Assembly: GCF_026385525.1 (NCBI RefSeq)
Contig: NZ_JANIDY010000001.1
Coordinates: 186,001-250,000 of the forward strand
DNA length: 64,000 nucleotides
DNA from: Bombella pluederhausensis
Lineage (GTDB): Bacteria; Pseudomonadota; Alphaproteobacteria; Acetobacterales; Acetobacteraceae
Direction of reading: 5' to 3'
A program made the translations under genes and the position numbers. Within the stretch, counting starts at the first letter, position 1. Each line of letters starts with the position of its first letter. The notes beneath the pieces were generated by a model that made no database searches, was not told the DNA's origin, and was given only the letters and a program-made list of their open reading frames with translations. Shown one piece after another: positions 55,397 to 64,000 of this stretch.

Positions 55397-56236
55397 ATGA
55401 AACTCTGTACGACAATTCAGGAGATGCGGCAGGAGCGGGCACGGCTTGGGGCTGTAGGCTTTGTCCCGACAATGGGTTTCCTGCATGAGGGACATCTGTC
55501 GCTTGTTCGTCGTGCCAGAGCGGAGAATGAGGCAGTCATCGTGAGCCTTTTCGTGAATCCCATTCAGTTTGGCTCTGCGGATGACCTCGCCAATTATCCT
55601 CGTGCTCTGGAAAGGGATGTGGCCCTGCTGCGTGAGGAAGGTGTGGCCTGTGTTTTCGCCCCGGAGGCGGCCGCGTTTTATCCTGAGGGTTTTGCTACGC
55701 AGGTGAATCCCGAAGGTGTGGCACTGGAACTTGAGGGGCCATCCCGTCCCGGTCATTTCGCTGGTGTGGCGACTGTGTTGACCAAATTTTTCAACATTAT
55801 CCAACCGCAGCGGGCTTATTTTGGGCAGAAGGATGCCCAGCAATGCGCCGTTGTCCGCCGGTTCGTGAAGGATTTGAATATTCCGGTGGAGATCATCACC
55901 CTGCCGACATGGCGAGAGAAGGATGGTGTGGCGGGGTCCAGCCGGAATAGCCGTCTGACAGAAGCTGAGCGTCTTCAGGCGCCTGTTCTGTATCAGGCTC
56001 TGTGTCGTGCTCGTGATCTGGTGCAGGCTGGTGAACGCAGACGGGCCGTGCTGGAAACAGCCATGCGGGACGTGCTGGTGCAGGCGGGTCTTACGGAGAT
56101 TGATTACGCCACGGTTGTGGACCCGGAGACGTTTCAGGCGAAAGAGACTTTCACGGAGGGTGCTCTGGCCCTTCTGGCTGTTCGGCTGGGTGCCGTGCGG
56201 CTGATTGATAACATGCCACTTCTTCCGGTGCCTTGA
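55397..56236 (+). CDS. panC: Pantothenate synthetase
   Basis: This 279-residue enzyme joins pantoate and beta-alanine with ATP. Motifs are VGFVPTMGFLHEGHLSLVRRA (HxGH nucleotide site, named by PTMGFLHEGH), NPIQFGSADD, FFGQKD-like YFGQKDAQQ and the flexible REKDGVAGSSRNSRL loop with the KMSKS-like segment. The ATG at 55397 is preferred over 55385 because it matches the family's usual start; the leader is GGGAAG. It stands alone between a divergent flavoprotein gene and gldA. Confidence 0.96.
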   Translation: MKLCTTIQEMRQERARLGAVGFVPTMGFLHEGHLSLVRRARAENEAVIVSLFVNPIQFGSADDLANYPRALERDVALLREEGVACVFAPEAAAFYPEGFATQVNPEGVALELEGPSRPGHFAGVATVLTKFFNIIQPQRAYFGQKDAQQCAVVRRFVKDLNIPVEIITLPTWREKDGVAGSSRNSRLTEAERLQAPVLYQALCRARDLVQAGERRRAVLETAMRDVLVQAGLTEIDYATVVDPETFQAKETFTEGALALLAVRLGAVRLIDNMPLLPVP

Positions 56237-56506
56237 GACTATTGCTTCAGTAACCGGGCGGATATGGTGTGGAAGCCCTGCAATATTCCCCGGTTCAGTC
56301 TGATTAATCTCGGAATGGGGAAGATGATATAAAGAGGGCTGTATTTGTCCTGTTATTCATTGGGGACTGTCTGGTCAGGAAACCTATGCATGACAATACA
56401 TGCTGTCATGTCTGGAAAATTGTGCAGCCCTCTGGTCAAGTCATGGGGAAGGGCGTAGCGTGGCGGGGTATCAGGCATTTTCAGATGCTTCAAGGAGATA
56501 TCGAGC

Positions 56507-57625
56507 ATGGTTGAGAAAACCCCGCGCACCGTTTCAGCCCCCAAAAAATTCATCATCGGCACGGGCCTGTTGGCCCAGCTGCATGACTTTGTGAAGGACT
56601 TTGGTGACAATGCCCTCATCATTAGTGATGAGTTCTTTGTTGAGCGTGTCCAGAAGGAATCCGTTGCCGGTCTGGAGAAGGCGGGCCTGAAGGGTAAAGC
56701 CGAGAAGTTCAACCGTGAATGTACGGATGCCGAAATCAAGCGTCTGGGTGAGCTGGCCAAGAAGCAGGGTGCCAATGTCATCGTAGGTATTGGTGGCGGT
56801 AAGACGCTGGATACCAGCAAGGCCGTGGCGCATTACTATAAGCTGCCGCTTATCCTGTACCCGACCATTGCCTCAACCGATGCTCCCTGCATTGCTCTGG
56901 CCGTGATCTATACGGAGAAGGGTGAGTTCGACCGTTATCTGTTCCTGCCGCAGAATCCGGATGTTGTGGTTGCTGATACGAGCGTGATTGCCGGCGCTCC
57001 GGTCCGCTTCTTTGCGGCTGGTATTGGTGATGCTCTGTCCACCTATTTCGAGGCTCGTGCCTGCTATCGCTCTGACGGGGTGAACCTGTCCTGCAAACGT
57101 CCGTCCCGTACGGGGCTTGGTCTGGCTCGTATGTGCTATGATCTGGTCTGCCAGAATGTTGAGCTGGCTATGGATGCCGTGCGTAACAAGGTGCCGACCC
57201 GTGCGCTGGAAGAAATGGTGGAGGCCACCATCTATCTCAGCGGAACAGGCGCCGAGACAGGCGGTCTTGCTGCCGCCCATGCTGTGCATAACGGCATGAC
57301 AGTCATCGAGGAGCTCCATCACGCTCAGCATGGTGAGAAGGTCGTCTTCGGTCTGATGACCCAGCTGGTGCTTGAGAATGCACCGAAGGAAGAAATTGAG
57401 GAAGTCCTGCGTGTGGTCCGGGTTGCCGGCCTGCCGATGACCCTCAAGGAGCTGGGCGTCAAGGAATTCGTGGAAGCTGACTGGCGCAAGGTGGCTGAGA
57501 TTGCCTGCGACAAGAACGACACGATGGGCAACCTGCCCTTCAAGGTCACGCCGGATGATGTGTATCATGCCATGGTGGCCGCCAATGCTCTTGGTGAGCG
57601 TTACCGTGCTGCCCATCAGGGCTGA
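56507..57625 (+). CDS. gldA: Glycerol dehydrogenase
   Basis: This 372-residue iron/zinc-type dehydrogenase oxidises glycerol to dihydroxyacetone with NAD. The NAD-binding VGIGGGKTLDTSKAVAH and YPTIASTDAPC motifs and metal ligands in AAGIGDALSTYFEARAC (Asp), AHAVHNGMT (His) and HHAQHGEKVVFG (His) are present. Acetic acid bacteria often use glycerol; the cytoplasmic enzyme complements the periplasmic PQQ-type dehydrogenase, which is not in this window. It has its own upstream region of 270 bases and a terminator after it. Confidence 0.95.
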   Translation: MVEKTPRTVSAPKKFIIGTGLLAQLHDFVKDFGDNALIISDEFFVERVQKESVAGLEKAGLKGKAEKFNRECTDAEIKRLGELAKKQGANVIVGIGGGKTLDTSKAVAHYYKLPLILYPTIASTDAPCIALAVIYTEKGEFDRYLFLPQNPDVVVADTSVIAGAPVRFFAAGIGDALSTYFEARACYRSDGVNLSCKRPSRTGLGLARMCYDLVCQNVELAMDAVRNKVPTRALEEMVEATIYLSGTGAETGGLAAAHAVHNGMTVIEELHHAQHGEKVVFGLMTQLVLENAPKEEIEEVLRVVRVAGLPMTLKELGVKEFVEADWRKVAEIACDKNDTMGNLPFKVTPDDVYHAMVAANALGERYRAAHQG

Positions 57626-57674
57626 AACGACAGGGAGTGAGGGATGGCTGACAGGCCGCCCCGTCATCCGTGAG

Positions 57675-57709
57675 AAAAGTCCGGGGCTTCAGGCTCCGGA
57701 CTTTTTTTT
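57675..57709 (+). terminator. Intrinsic terminator after gldA
   Basis: AAAAGTCCGG and CCGGACTTTT form the stem, followed by a long T run. Confidence 0.93.
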
Positions 57710-57761
57710 GTGATCCGTTAACTGATACAGTCTGTTCATCAATGCCATTTTGTAAGAGTTG

Positions 57762-58730
57762 ATGACCGTGCCCTACAAGGTTGCCATTATCCTGCGTACG
57801 AAGAACCGCCCTCTCTTTCTGGCTCGTGCTTTGGAGAGCATGAGACGGCAGAGCTTTCAGGATTTTCGTATCTATATCATCAATGATGGTGGTGATGCGG
57901 ATGAGGTTGCCAGAATAGCGGCCCAGTTCGGCCCGTATGAGGAAGACCGGGTCGTGCATGTGGACCTGCCGGTCTCCGGTGGGCGAGGACAGGCCATGAG
58001 CATTGGTCTGGGGCTGGTGAAAGAGGCGTATGTTCACATCCATGACGATGACGACACTCTGGAACCTGAGTTCTATGCCCGTACCGTTGCTTATCTGGAC
58101 GATGATGTGGCTGGAACCTTCGTAGGTGTCACGACAAGCAGCTACGATATTGTCGAGCATATGGAAGATGGGCGGATCGTCTTTGATAATCGATTTGACG
58201 TATATGGCAGGAAAGAAGGTACGATCGTAGATTACAGCCTGTTCCTGTCGCATGTCAGTCTGCTGAGCACGATCACGACTCTGTTTCGCCGGTCGGCTGT
58301 TGCGGGCTCTCATGGTGTGGATACGACCCTGCCTTATGTGGAGGATCAGGATTTCTTCCAGCGTCTCATGATGGCTGGTGAGGTCGGGATCATTCCTGAT
58401 TTTCTGGCGAATTATCATCAGCGGCCTTTTGTGACGGGCGGGCCGGAAGATAAAAGCGAGACGGATTTCAAATACGATGCCGTCATGGCATATACCAACA
58501 ATGTCGTGCGGGACGCCATTCGGGGCAGGGGAAAGATGAGGGAACTTCAGGCAGCCTTCATCCAGAATAGCCGACAGGGGCACCGTTATGCGGCACCCCT
58601 GTCTCATCAGGTATCACAGCTTCAGCAGCAATGCGGTCAGCTCTCGCAGGAGGTGAGCAGCTTGAAGGACGATATTGGCCGGCTGGCCCGTCTCGTGTCC
58701 CGTCTGGCGGATCGACTGGAGAAGAACTGA
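57762..58730 (+). CDS. Family 2 glycosyltransferase with a C-terminal coiled coil
   Basis: This 322-residue protein has a GT-A fold: YKVAIILRTKNRPLFLARAL, then INDGGDADE, the metal/nucleotide-binding HIHDDDDTLEPEFY near residue 93 and VEDQDFFQRLM near 200. The last 60 residues form a heptad-rich coiled coil (QVSQLQQQCGQLSQEVSS), which could mediate oligomer or membrane partner binding. It is unusual for GT2 enzymes to end this way. There is no membrane segment. The sugar donor and acceptor are unknown. It is a single gene after gldA, convergent with the chemoreceptor. Confidence 0.85.
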   Translation: MTVPYKVAIILRTKNRPLFLARALESMRRQSFQDFRIYIINDGGDADEVARIAAQFGPYEEDRVVHVDLPVSGGRGQAMSIGLGLVKEAYVHIHDDDDTLEPEFYARTVAYLDDDVAGTFVGVTTSSYDIVEHMEDGRIVFDNRFDVYGRKEGTIVDYSLFLSHVSLLSTITTLFRRSAVAGSHGVDTTLPYVEDQDFFQRLMMAGEVGIIPDFLANYHQRPFVTGGPEDKSETDFKYDAVMAYTNNVVRDAIRGRGKMRELQAAFIQNSRQGHRYAAPLSHQVSQLQQQCGQLSQEVSSLKDDIGRLARLVSRLADRLEKN

Positions 58731-58744
58731 CGGCCTTCTTAGCC

Positions 58745-60250
58745 TTATCCCCGGAGGGTGAACTCCCCAAGAAGCTGCTTCAGCTGGCGTGTCCGCTGGG
58801 CCATGTTGGAGGTTGCGGCAGATGTCTCCTCCACCATGGCGGCGTTTTCCCGTGTTCCCTGATCGATGGTGACGACAGCGCCATTGACATCCCGGAGAGC
58901 TGAAGCCTGCTCCGATGTTGCTTTGGAAATTGCTTTGAGGTGCGTCCCGATATTGGCCACGCTGGAGATGATGGTGTCGATGGCGCCGCTGGCATCCTTC
59001 ATGATGGCAGAGCCGGAATTGACATGCGTCTGGGAGGTGGTGATGAGGTCTTTGACCTCCTCGGAGGCATCACCTACCTGATTGGCCAGTTTACGGATTT
59101 CCTGAGCCAGAACCCGGAAGCCACTGCCTGCTTCGCCAGCATGGGCGGCTTCCACACCCGTATTGAGGGCCAGAAGGTTGGTCTGTGTGGCAATGTTGGA
59201 GATGACGTTGGTGATCTTATTCACGGCCTCGGCAGAGCGTTCGATCTCCTCCATGGCTTTACTGGCACGGCGGATCATGGTGCCAAACCGTTCCGTTATG
59301 GTCTGGCATTCCTCCACGAACTGGGTTGCTTCTCCGACACGGGATTCTGTGGAAGATACTGTAGCTGTGATCTGCTCCACCGCAGCCGCGGTTTTTTCGA
59401 CAGAGGCTGCCTGTTTTTCCGTACGCTGGGCAAGGTCCTGTGCGGCGCTGTTGATTTCGTCTGCCGTATTATCGATGCTTTCCGTGGCCTCGCTGATGGC
59501 ATTCAGTGTCTGGCAGAGGGATGATATGGCGTGGTTAAGGTTATTCCGCATGGGAATATAGGTGGTCGGAAACTCGCCTTCGACCGTATGGGAGAGGTTC
59601 TTGTTGGCGAGAGCATCAATGATGCGGCCAAAGCGTTCGGTAACAAATTTCCGTTCCTGCTCGATGGCCTCATCGAGTTTGTTCATTTCCTCTTTGTTGA
59701 GCTTCTTGGCTTCATCAATATAGATGGAAATGGTGAGGTCCATGTCCAGAAAGACGGCTTTGCAGAGGCTGGCCAGTGAGTCCGTGATCTTGGAAAATGG
59801 CATCTTGGGCGGCATGAGCGGCATGGGCGGTGCCAGCTGGTTCGTGACATCATTGATGATGGATGCCAGCAGCAGGGCATAGCCGCTGATATACCAGCGT
59901 GGTTCCAGCCCGATTTTGGCATGGGTACGACCGATGCGGCGGACAGTGTTGGCATATTGCAGGCCAAAATTGGCCGCTGATATGCTTTTCCAGTAACCAA
60001 GCTGGGCCTGTTTTGCTTTCTGTATATGTGCTTCAGAGGCAAAAAAGCTCCGTGTGTTGGGCTCGTTGCGGACAGTATCGTAGAAGGCATCCAGCGCTTT
60101 GGGCAGGGCTTTGTTGACATACTGTTCGATACGGCGGATGGACAGGCAGTCATGTTCTTCCAGCTGGAGGAAGTGTAGCCGTGATTTCAGATCGTTAATA
60201 TCCTCAAGGTCTTCGCTTGGGTCTTTCATGATTGCTGAAAATTTCGACAT
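58745..60250 (-). CDS. Soluble globin-coupled chemoreceptor (HemAT-like)
   Basis: This 501-residue protein starts at ATG 60250 (RBS GAGGAA). Residues about 20-180 form a globin-coupled sensor domain, with the proximal heme ligand His110 in RRIGRTHAKIGLEPRWYISG. A HAMP-like linker (about 210-260) and a methyl-accepting signalling domain (about 270-501) follow, with the tip QTNLLALNTGVEAAHAGEAG. There is no membrane helix, so it is cytoplasmic. HemAT proteins sense oxygen for aerotaxis. No che genes are in the window. Confidence 0.93.
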   Translation of the reverse strand: MSKFSAIMKDPSEDLEDINDLKSRLHFLQLEEHDCLSIRRIEQYVNKALPKALDAFYDTVRNEPNTRSFFASEAHIQKAKQAQLGYWKSISAANFGLQYANTVRRIGRTHAKIGLEPRWYISGYALLLASIINDVTNQLAPPMPLMPPKMPFSKITDSLASLCKAVFLDMDLTISIYIDEAKKLNKEEMNKLDEAIEQERKFVTERFGRIIDALANKNLSHTVEGEFPTTYIPMRNNLNHAISSLCQTLNAISEATESIDNTADEINSAAQDLAQRTEKQAASVEKTAAAVEQITATVSSTESRVGEATQFVEECQTITERFGTMIRRASKAMEEIERSAEAVNKITNVISNIATQTNLLALNTGVEAAHAGEAGSGFRVLAQEIRKLANQVGDASEEVKDLITTSQTHVNSGSAIMKDASGAIDTIISSVANIGTHLKAISKATSEQASALRDVNGAVVTIDQGTRENAAMVEETSAATSNMAQRTRQLKQLLGEFTLRG

Positions 60251-60369
60251 GGGTTCCTCGTGAAAGTCTTTGCCTCTCATGAAGAAATACGCCTACAAAA
60301 AGGCCATTAAAAGAATTATCTTCAATTTAAGTTTACAGGTCATTACATAAAACCCGATGTTAAGTTTTT

Positions 60370-60398
60370 TGGCCATAATGTAATTTGTTTTTAAAATA
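60370..60398 (+). promoter_or_regulatory. Candidate promoter of the urease operon
   Basis: TTGGCC (60370-60375), a 17-base spacer and TAAAAT (60393-60398). The predicted start near 60405 gives a leader of about 60 bases before ureD. Confidence 0.45.
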
Positions 60399-60461
60399 GT
60401 TATCATGATGCGTTAGCCGAAGATCATTGCATCTGCGTACAGACTGTTTATTCAGGGAGGT

Positions 60462-61343
60462 ATGTTGACTCAGGCCAGTGGAGAAAGTGCAGAGATGGAT
60501 ACCGGCACCGCACGGGCAGCTCTGCCCCTGCAACGGGCTGAAGGCATGTTTGCGATTAGCGCCCGTCTGCGGGATGGCCAGACGAGGCGGGGTGTTTTAC
60601 GGCAGGGCGGGTGCAGCCGGCTGCTTTTTCCACGCCGTGACGAAACCCAGCTTGAGGCTGTGATGGTCAATATTTCTGGCGGGTTGGCAGCGGGGGATCA
60701 CCTGCGGAATGAGGTGCGTTGTGAGGAGGGTGCCGAACTGCTCATGAGCAGTCAGGGGCATGAACGTGTCTATCGTGCCCGCCCGGAAGACCCACCCGCT
60801 GTGATACACACAGACTGCCATCTGGCCCCTCAGTCCCGATTGGAATGGCTGCCTCACGGGACCATCTTCTTCAATGGTGCCCGGCTGGAACGTTCCATGA
60901 CGGTGGAGATGGCAGGAACGGCCAGCTTTCTTTTTTACGAGAGCCGTATTCTGGGCCGTCGTGGCTCCGGGGAACAGCTGCAACAGCTGCATCTGCGGGA
61001 CAGGCTGAGCATCAGGCGGGATGGTCGTCCTGTTCTGGAGGACAGCACGATCATGATGGGGGATGGCCTGCATGAGTTCCTCCAGCAGTCCCCGGTTGCG
61101 GATGAGGCCTGTATGGATACCACGCTTGTTCTGGTGGACAGGGACGCAGAGAGTTATCTGCCCCGGCTGCGCCCTCTGCTGGAGGATATGGGGCCGGAGG
61201 CTTCTTTTGCGGTATCATGCTGGGATGGCAAACTCGTCATCAGGGGGCTGGCCCGCAATAACTGGGTGGCTGAATCCCTCATGCACCGGCTTCTACCTTG
61301 CCTTCGGGCAGGCCGGAGGCTTCCCACAGGCTGGCGTATTTAG
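60462..61343 (+). CDS. ureD: Urease accessory protein UreD
   Basis: This 293-residue protein helps load nickel into urease with UreF and UreG. Conserved blocks are RLLFPRRDETQLEAVMVNISGGLAAGDHL (named by SGGLAAGDHL), LLMSSQGHERVYRA, RLEWLPHGTIFFNGARLER and FYESRILGRRGSGE. The start is uncertain: GGGAGG is only one base before the ATG at 60462, which is too close, so TTG at 60465 or ATG at 60495 may be used. It heads the operon, with ureA 52 bases downstream. Confidence 0.93.
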   Translation: MLTQASGESAEMDTGTARAALPLQRAEGMFAISARLRDGQTRRGVLRQGGCSRLLFPRRDETQLEAVMVNISGGLAAGDHLRNEVRCEEGAELLMSSQGHERVYRARPEDPPAVIHTDCHLAPQSRLEWLPHGTIFFNGARLERSMTVEMAGTASFLFYESRILGRRGSGEQLQQLHLRDRLSIRRDGRPVLEDSTIMMGDGLHEFLQQSPVADEACMDTTLVLVDRDAESYLPRLRPLLEDMGPEASFAVSCWDGKLVIRGLARNNWVAESLMHRLLPCLRAGRRLPTGWRI

Positions 61344-61395
61344 GGAGAGGCGTTATTGTGGCTAAAGGTGGGTACAGGCAGGGAACAGACAGAGT

Positions 61396-61698
61396 ATGAA
61401 ACTGACTCCACGGGAAAAGGATAAGCTTCTGGTGGCTATGGCTGCCATTGTGGCCCGCAAAAGGCTGGAGCGGGGTGTGAAGCTGAACTACCCCGAAGCC
61501 GTGGCCCTGATTACCGATCATGTCGTGGAAGGGGCCCGTGACGGCCGCAGCGTGGCGGAGCTCATGGCCAGTGGTGGCGAGGTGCTGGTGCGGGAACAGG
61601 TCATGCCCGGTGTGGCGGAGATGATTGCCGATGTGCAGGTGGAAGCCACCTTTCCCGATGGAACGAAACTGGTGACCGTTCATGACCCGATCCGCTGA
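61396..61698 (+). CDS. ureA: Urease gamma subunit
   Basis: This 100-residue protein is the usual length for Ure[39 protein letters not shown] and the [16 protein letters not shown] end. It forms the (UreABC)3 structure. The stop lies within the ureB start region (overlap of 17 bases), so translation is coupled. Confidence 0.97.
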   Translation: MKLTPREKDKLLVAMAAIVARKRLERGVKLNYPEAVALITDHVVEGARDGRSVAELMASGGEVLVREQVMPGVAEMIADVQVEATFPDGTKLVTVHDPIR

Positions 61699-62044
61699 CA
61701 GGAGGCAGGACTGCCTGCCAGAAGGTGCTATCCCCGGCGAGATTTTACCCGCAGAAGGGGAGATTATCCTCAATGAGGGACGCCCGACCCGGCGGCTGAT
61801 GGTCGTCAATACGGGTGACCGTCCCGTGCAGGTGGGTAGTCATTATCATTTCGCCGAGGTGAATCCGGCCCTGCATCTCGACCGGGAGCAGGCCTGGGGC
61901 TGGCGGCTGGATATTCCTTCCGGTGGGGCTGTCCGCTTCGAGCCGGGGCAGGAGCGTGAGGTGACGCTCGTTCCCTATGGTGGGGCAAAGCGGATCAGAG
62001 GATTCCATGGTGGCGACCGGAACAGGGAGAAGGAAACATCATGA
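61682..62044 (+). CDS. ureB: Urease beta subunit
   Basis: This 120-residue subunit shows [37 protein letters not shown] and [17 protein letters not shown]. The N-terminus has about 12 extra residues ([12 protein letters not shown]), so a start further in is possible. The stop overlaps the ureC ATG by four bases. Confidence 0.96.
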   Translation: MTRSADRRQDCLPEGAIPGEILPAEGEIILNEGRPTRRLMVVNTGDRPVQVGSHYHFAEVNPALHLDREQAWGWRLDIPSGGAVRFEPGQEREVTLVPYGGAKRIRGFHGGDRNREKETS

Positions 62045-63750
62045 GTCGTCTGTCCCGTCATGATTACGCCCATCAGTACGGCCCCACGACTGGGGACCGC
62101 CTGCGGCTTGCCGATACGGCCCTGATTGCTGAAATCGAAGAAGACCGGACTCTTTATGGAGAAGAAGTCTGCTTCGGTGGTGGCAAGACCATCCGGGACG
62201 GCATGGGCCAGTCCCAGCACAGTCAGGCTGAAGGGGCGATGGATACGGTCATCACCAATGCGGTGATTTTCGACCATTGGGGAATCATCAAGGCTGATAT
62301 TGGCATCCGTGCGGGTCGTATCGCTGCCATCGGCAAGGCCGGGAATCCGGACATTCAGCCGGGTGTGGACATCATCATCGGGCCGGGAACGGAGATCATC
62401 GCTGCGGAAGGGCGCATCGTTACGCCGGGCGGAATCGACAGCCACATCCATTACATCTGCCCCCAGCAGGTCGAGGAGGCGCTTTCTGCCGGAATTACGA
62501 CTTTCGTGGGTGGGGGAACGGGCCCTGCTACCGGGACTGCCGCCACAACCTGCACGCCGGGGCCGTGGCACATGGCCCGGATGCTTCAGGCGGCGGAGGG
62601 CCTGCCCATCAATCTCGCTTTTGCAGGTAAGGGCAATGCCTCCCGTCCTGCGGCTCTGGAGGAGATGGTGCGCTCCGGGGCCTCCTGCCTGAAGCTGCAT
62701 GAAGACTGGGGCAGCACGCCTTCTGCCATTGACTGCTGCCTGTCCGTTGCAGACCGGATGGATGTGCAGGTGATGATTCACACTGATACGCTCAATGAGA
62801 GCGGCTTCGTGGAGGATACCATCGCGGCCTTCAAAGGGCGGACGATCCATGCGTTCCATACGGAAGGGGCCGGGGGCGGCCATGCACCGGACATCATCCG
62901 GGTGGCAGGCCTGCCGAACGTGCTGCCATCCTCCACCAATCCGACCCGGCCTTACACGGTCAACACGCTGGATGAGCATCTGGACATGCTGATGGTCTGC
63001 CATCATCTCAATCCCCGTGTGCCGGAAGATATCGCTTTTGCCGAAAGCCGCATCCGTAAGGAGACCATCGCCGCAGAGGATATCCTTCATGACATGGGGG
63101 TGCTGGCCATGATGTCCTCGGACAGTCAGGCGATGGGCCGTGTGGGGGAAGTCCCTCTGCGGACATGGCAGACAGCTCACAAGATGAAATGCCAGCGAGG
63201 CCCTCTGGCCGGGGATGACGGGCGGGCGGATAATGCCCGCATTAAACGGTATCTGGCAAAATATACCATCAACCCTGCCATTGCTCATGGACTGTCGCAT
63301 GAGGTCGGTTCCATTGCCGTAGGGAAGCTGGCTGATCTGGTCGTGTGGGACCCGGCCTTCTTTGCTGTCAAGCCGGACCTTGTGGTGAAGGGCGGGATGA
63401 TCGTTTACGCCATGATGGGTGACCCCAACGCCTCCATTCCCACACCGCAGCCCGTGCATGGCCGGATGATGTTCGGAGCCTATGGCGAGGCTCTGGCGGC
63501 AATCTGCACGACCTTCGTGTCACAGGCCGCTCTGGAAGATGAGGTCGGCCGGAAACTGGGGCTGAAACGCCCCCTCTCTGCGGTACGGAATACACGGGGT
63601 GGCATTGGCAAGGCGGATATGGTCCATAACAGTGCCATGCCGCATATTGAAGTGGACCCGGAAACCTACGAAGTCCGGGTTGATGGTGAGCCGCTGACCT
63701 GTGAGCCTGCGGCTGTTCTCCCTATGGCGCAGAGGTATTTTCTGTTCTGA
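62041..63750 (+). CDS. ureC: Urease alpha (catalytic) subunit
   Basis: This 569-residue enzyme hydrolyses urea to ammonia and carbamate at a di-nickel centre. Active-site parts are all visible: [13 protein letters not shown] (two His ligands), the carbamylated lysine Lys218 in [25 protein letters not shown] (His), the mobile flap [13 protein letters not shown] and the Asp ligand in [14 protein letters not shown]. Residue count is typical. It overlaps both ureB and ureE. Confidence 0.98.
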   Translation: MSRLSRHDYAHQYGPTTGDRLRLADTALIAEIEEDRTLYGEEVCFGGGKTIRDGMGQSQHSQAEGAMDTVITNAVIFDHWGIIKADIGIRAGRIAAIGKAGNPDIQPGVDIIIGPGTEIIAAEGRIVTPGGIDSHIHYICPQQVEEALSAGITTFVGGGTGPATGTAATTCTPGPWHMARMLQAAEGLPINLAFAGKGNASRPAALEEMVRSGASCLKLHEDWGSTPSAIDCCLSVADRMDVQVMIHTDTLNESGFVEDTIAAFKGRTIHAFHTEGAGGGHAPDIIRVAGLPNVLPSSTNPTRPYTVNTLDEHLDMLMVCHHLNPRVPEDIAFAESRIRKETIAAEDILHDMGVLAMMSSDSQAMGRVGEVPLRTWQTAHKMKCQRGPLAGDDGRADNARIKRYLAKYTINPAIAHGLSHEVGSIAVGKLADLVVWDPAFFAVKPDLVVKGGMIVYAMMGDPNASIPTPQPVHGRMMFGAYGEALAAICTTFVSQAALEDEVGRKLGLKRPLSAVRNTRGGIGKADMVHNSAMPHIEVDPETYEVRVDGEPLTCEPAAVLPMAQRYFLF

Positions 63751-64000
63751 TGAAACATGTTGTCGATATCCTGCCAGCAGGTCGCTGGAACAAGGCAGAG
63801 GCTGCTGATGTTTTCGTGGCGGATTATGAAGGGCGGCACAGGCGGCGCATCGTCCTGTCCCTGAAAAGCGGGGAGCGTGTCCTGCTGGAGCTGAAAGAGA
63901 CCCGGCTGCTCAATGAAGGGGAAGGGCTGGTGCTGGATGATGGCCGCATCATCCGGGTGGAGGCTCTGCCGGAAGCCCTCATGGAAGTCACGGCTCATTC
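63750..64000 (+). CDS. ureE: Urease accessory protein UreE (cut by window end)
   Basis: The ATG at 63750 overlaps the ureC TGA by one base. The visible 83 residues show the UreE N-terminal domain: WNKAEAADVFVADYEGRHRRR and LKETRLLNEGEGLVLDDGR. UreE is a nickel metallochaperone; the usual His-rich C-terminus lies outside the window. Confidence 0.9.
   Translation, partial: MKHVVDILPAGRWNKAEAADVFVADYEGRHRRRIVLSLKSGERVLLELKETRLLNEGEGLVLDDGRIIRVEALPEALMEVTAH

Noticed and set aside
61975-63459. Long minus-strand open frame (494 residues) opposite ureC
   Set aside because: Antisense to a urease gene with complete active-site motifs; Arg, His and Gly-rich shadow.
1-64000. Mobile elements, CRISPR arrays or phage genes
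   Set aside because: No transposase, integrase, direct-repeat array, target-site duplication or phage structural gene was seen; gene order looks like core chromosome throughout.

Overview
The window looks like chromosome from an acetic acid bacterium (Alphaproteobacteria, Acetobacteraceae). The reasons are a fused transaldolase/glucose-6-phosphate isomerase in a pentose-phosphate cluster with a short-form 6-phosphogluconate dehydrogenase, a CtrA cell-cycle regulator, an ATP12-type F1 chaperone, fused IspDF, a SAM-II riboswitch on metZ and a type II NADH dehydrogenase. The genus cannot be fixed from sequence alone. Genes are dense, moderately GC-rich and often overlap by 1-4 bases. I see no insertion sequence, prophage, CRISPR array or rRNA. 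Most of the window is core genome.

Layout. 1-7.6 kb (+): the 3' part of an AsmA-like gene, rarA, a RluA-type pseudouridine synthase, a second AsmA-family gene and an ATP12 chaperone. 7.7-21.7 kb (mostly -): ispDF, apaG and metZ behind a SAM-II riboswitch; a divergent tRNA-Gly(CCC); an apparent operon of homocysteine S-methyltransferase, TonB-dependent receptor and NCS1 permease; a small exported protein; a free-amino-acid-hydroxylase-like 2OG-Fe dioxygenase; NDH-2; argJ; and a periplasmic parvulin. 22.1-38.5 kb (+): secA, yebC, ruvCAB, ybgC-tolQRAB-pal-cpoB, tilS, ftsH and glmM, which cover envelope maintenance and DNA repair. 38.6-43.2 kb (-): ctrA with a 500-base AT-rich upstream region, then an operon of ankyrin protein, hisC, M29 aminopeptidase and an unknown protein.

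43.5-52.4 kb (+) is a compact pentose-phosphate/gluconate cluster: tkt, tal-pgi, gnd, a HAD phosphatase, pgl, rpiA and gntK. It can carry gluconate or 6-phosphogluconolactone through ribulose-5-phosphate and back to hexose phosphate. 52.5-60.3 kb holds a HerA-like ATPase coupled to an HI0933-type flavoprotein (-), panC, glycerol dehydrogenase and a family 2 glycosyltransferase (+), and a soluble globin-coupled chemoreceptor (-). 60.5-64.0 kb (+) is the start of a urease operon (ureD, ureA, ureB, ureC and a ureE cut by the window end).

The most unusual signal is the CtrA protein. Its phosphoacceptor aspartate (position 51) is glutamate, the same change used experimentally as a phosphomimetic in Caulobacter. 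One acidic-pocket residue is also replaced, and the C-terminus lacks the Ala-Ala degradation signal. Other points of interest are the methyltransferase/TonB/NCS1 operon of unknown substrate, a twin-arginine-like signal on TolB, and the HerA-flavoprotein pair.
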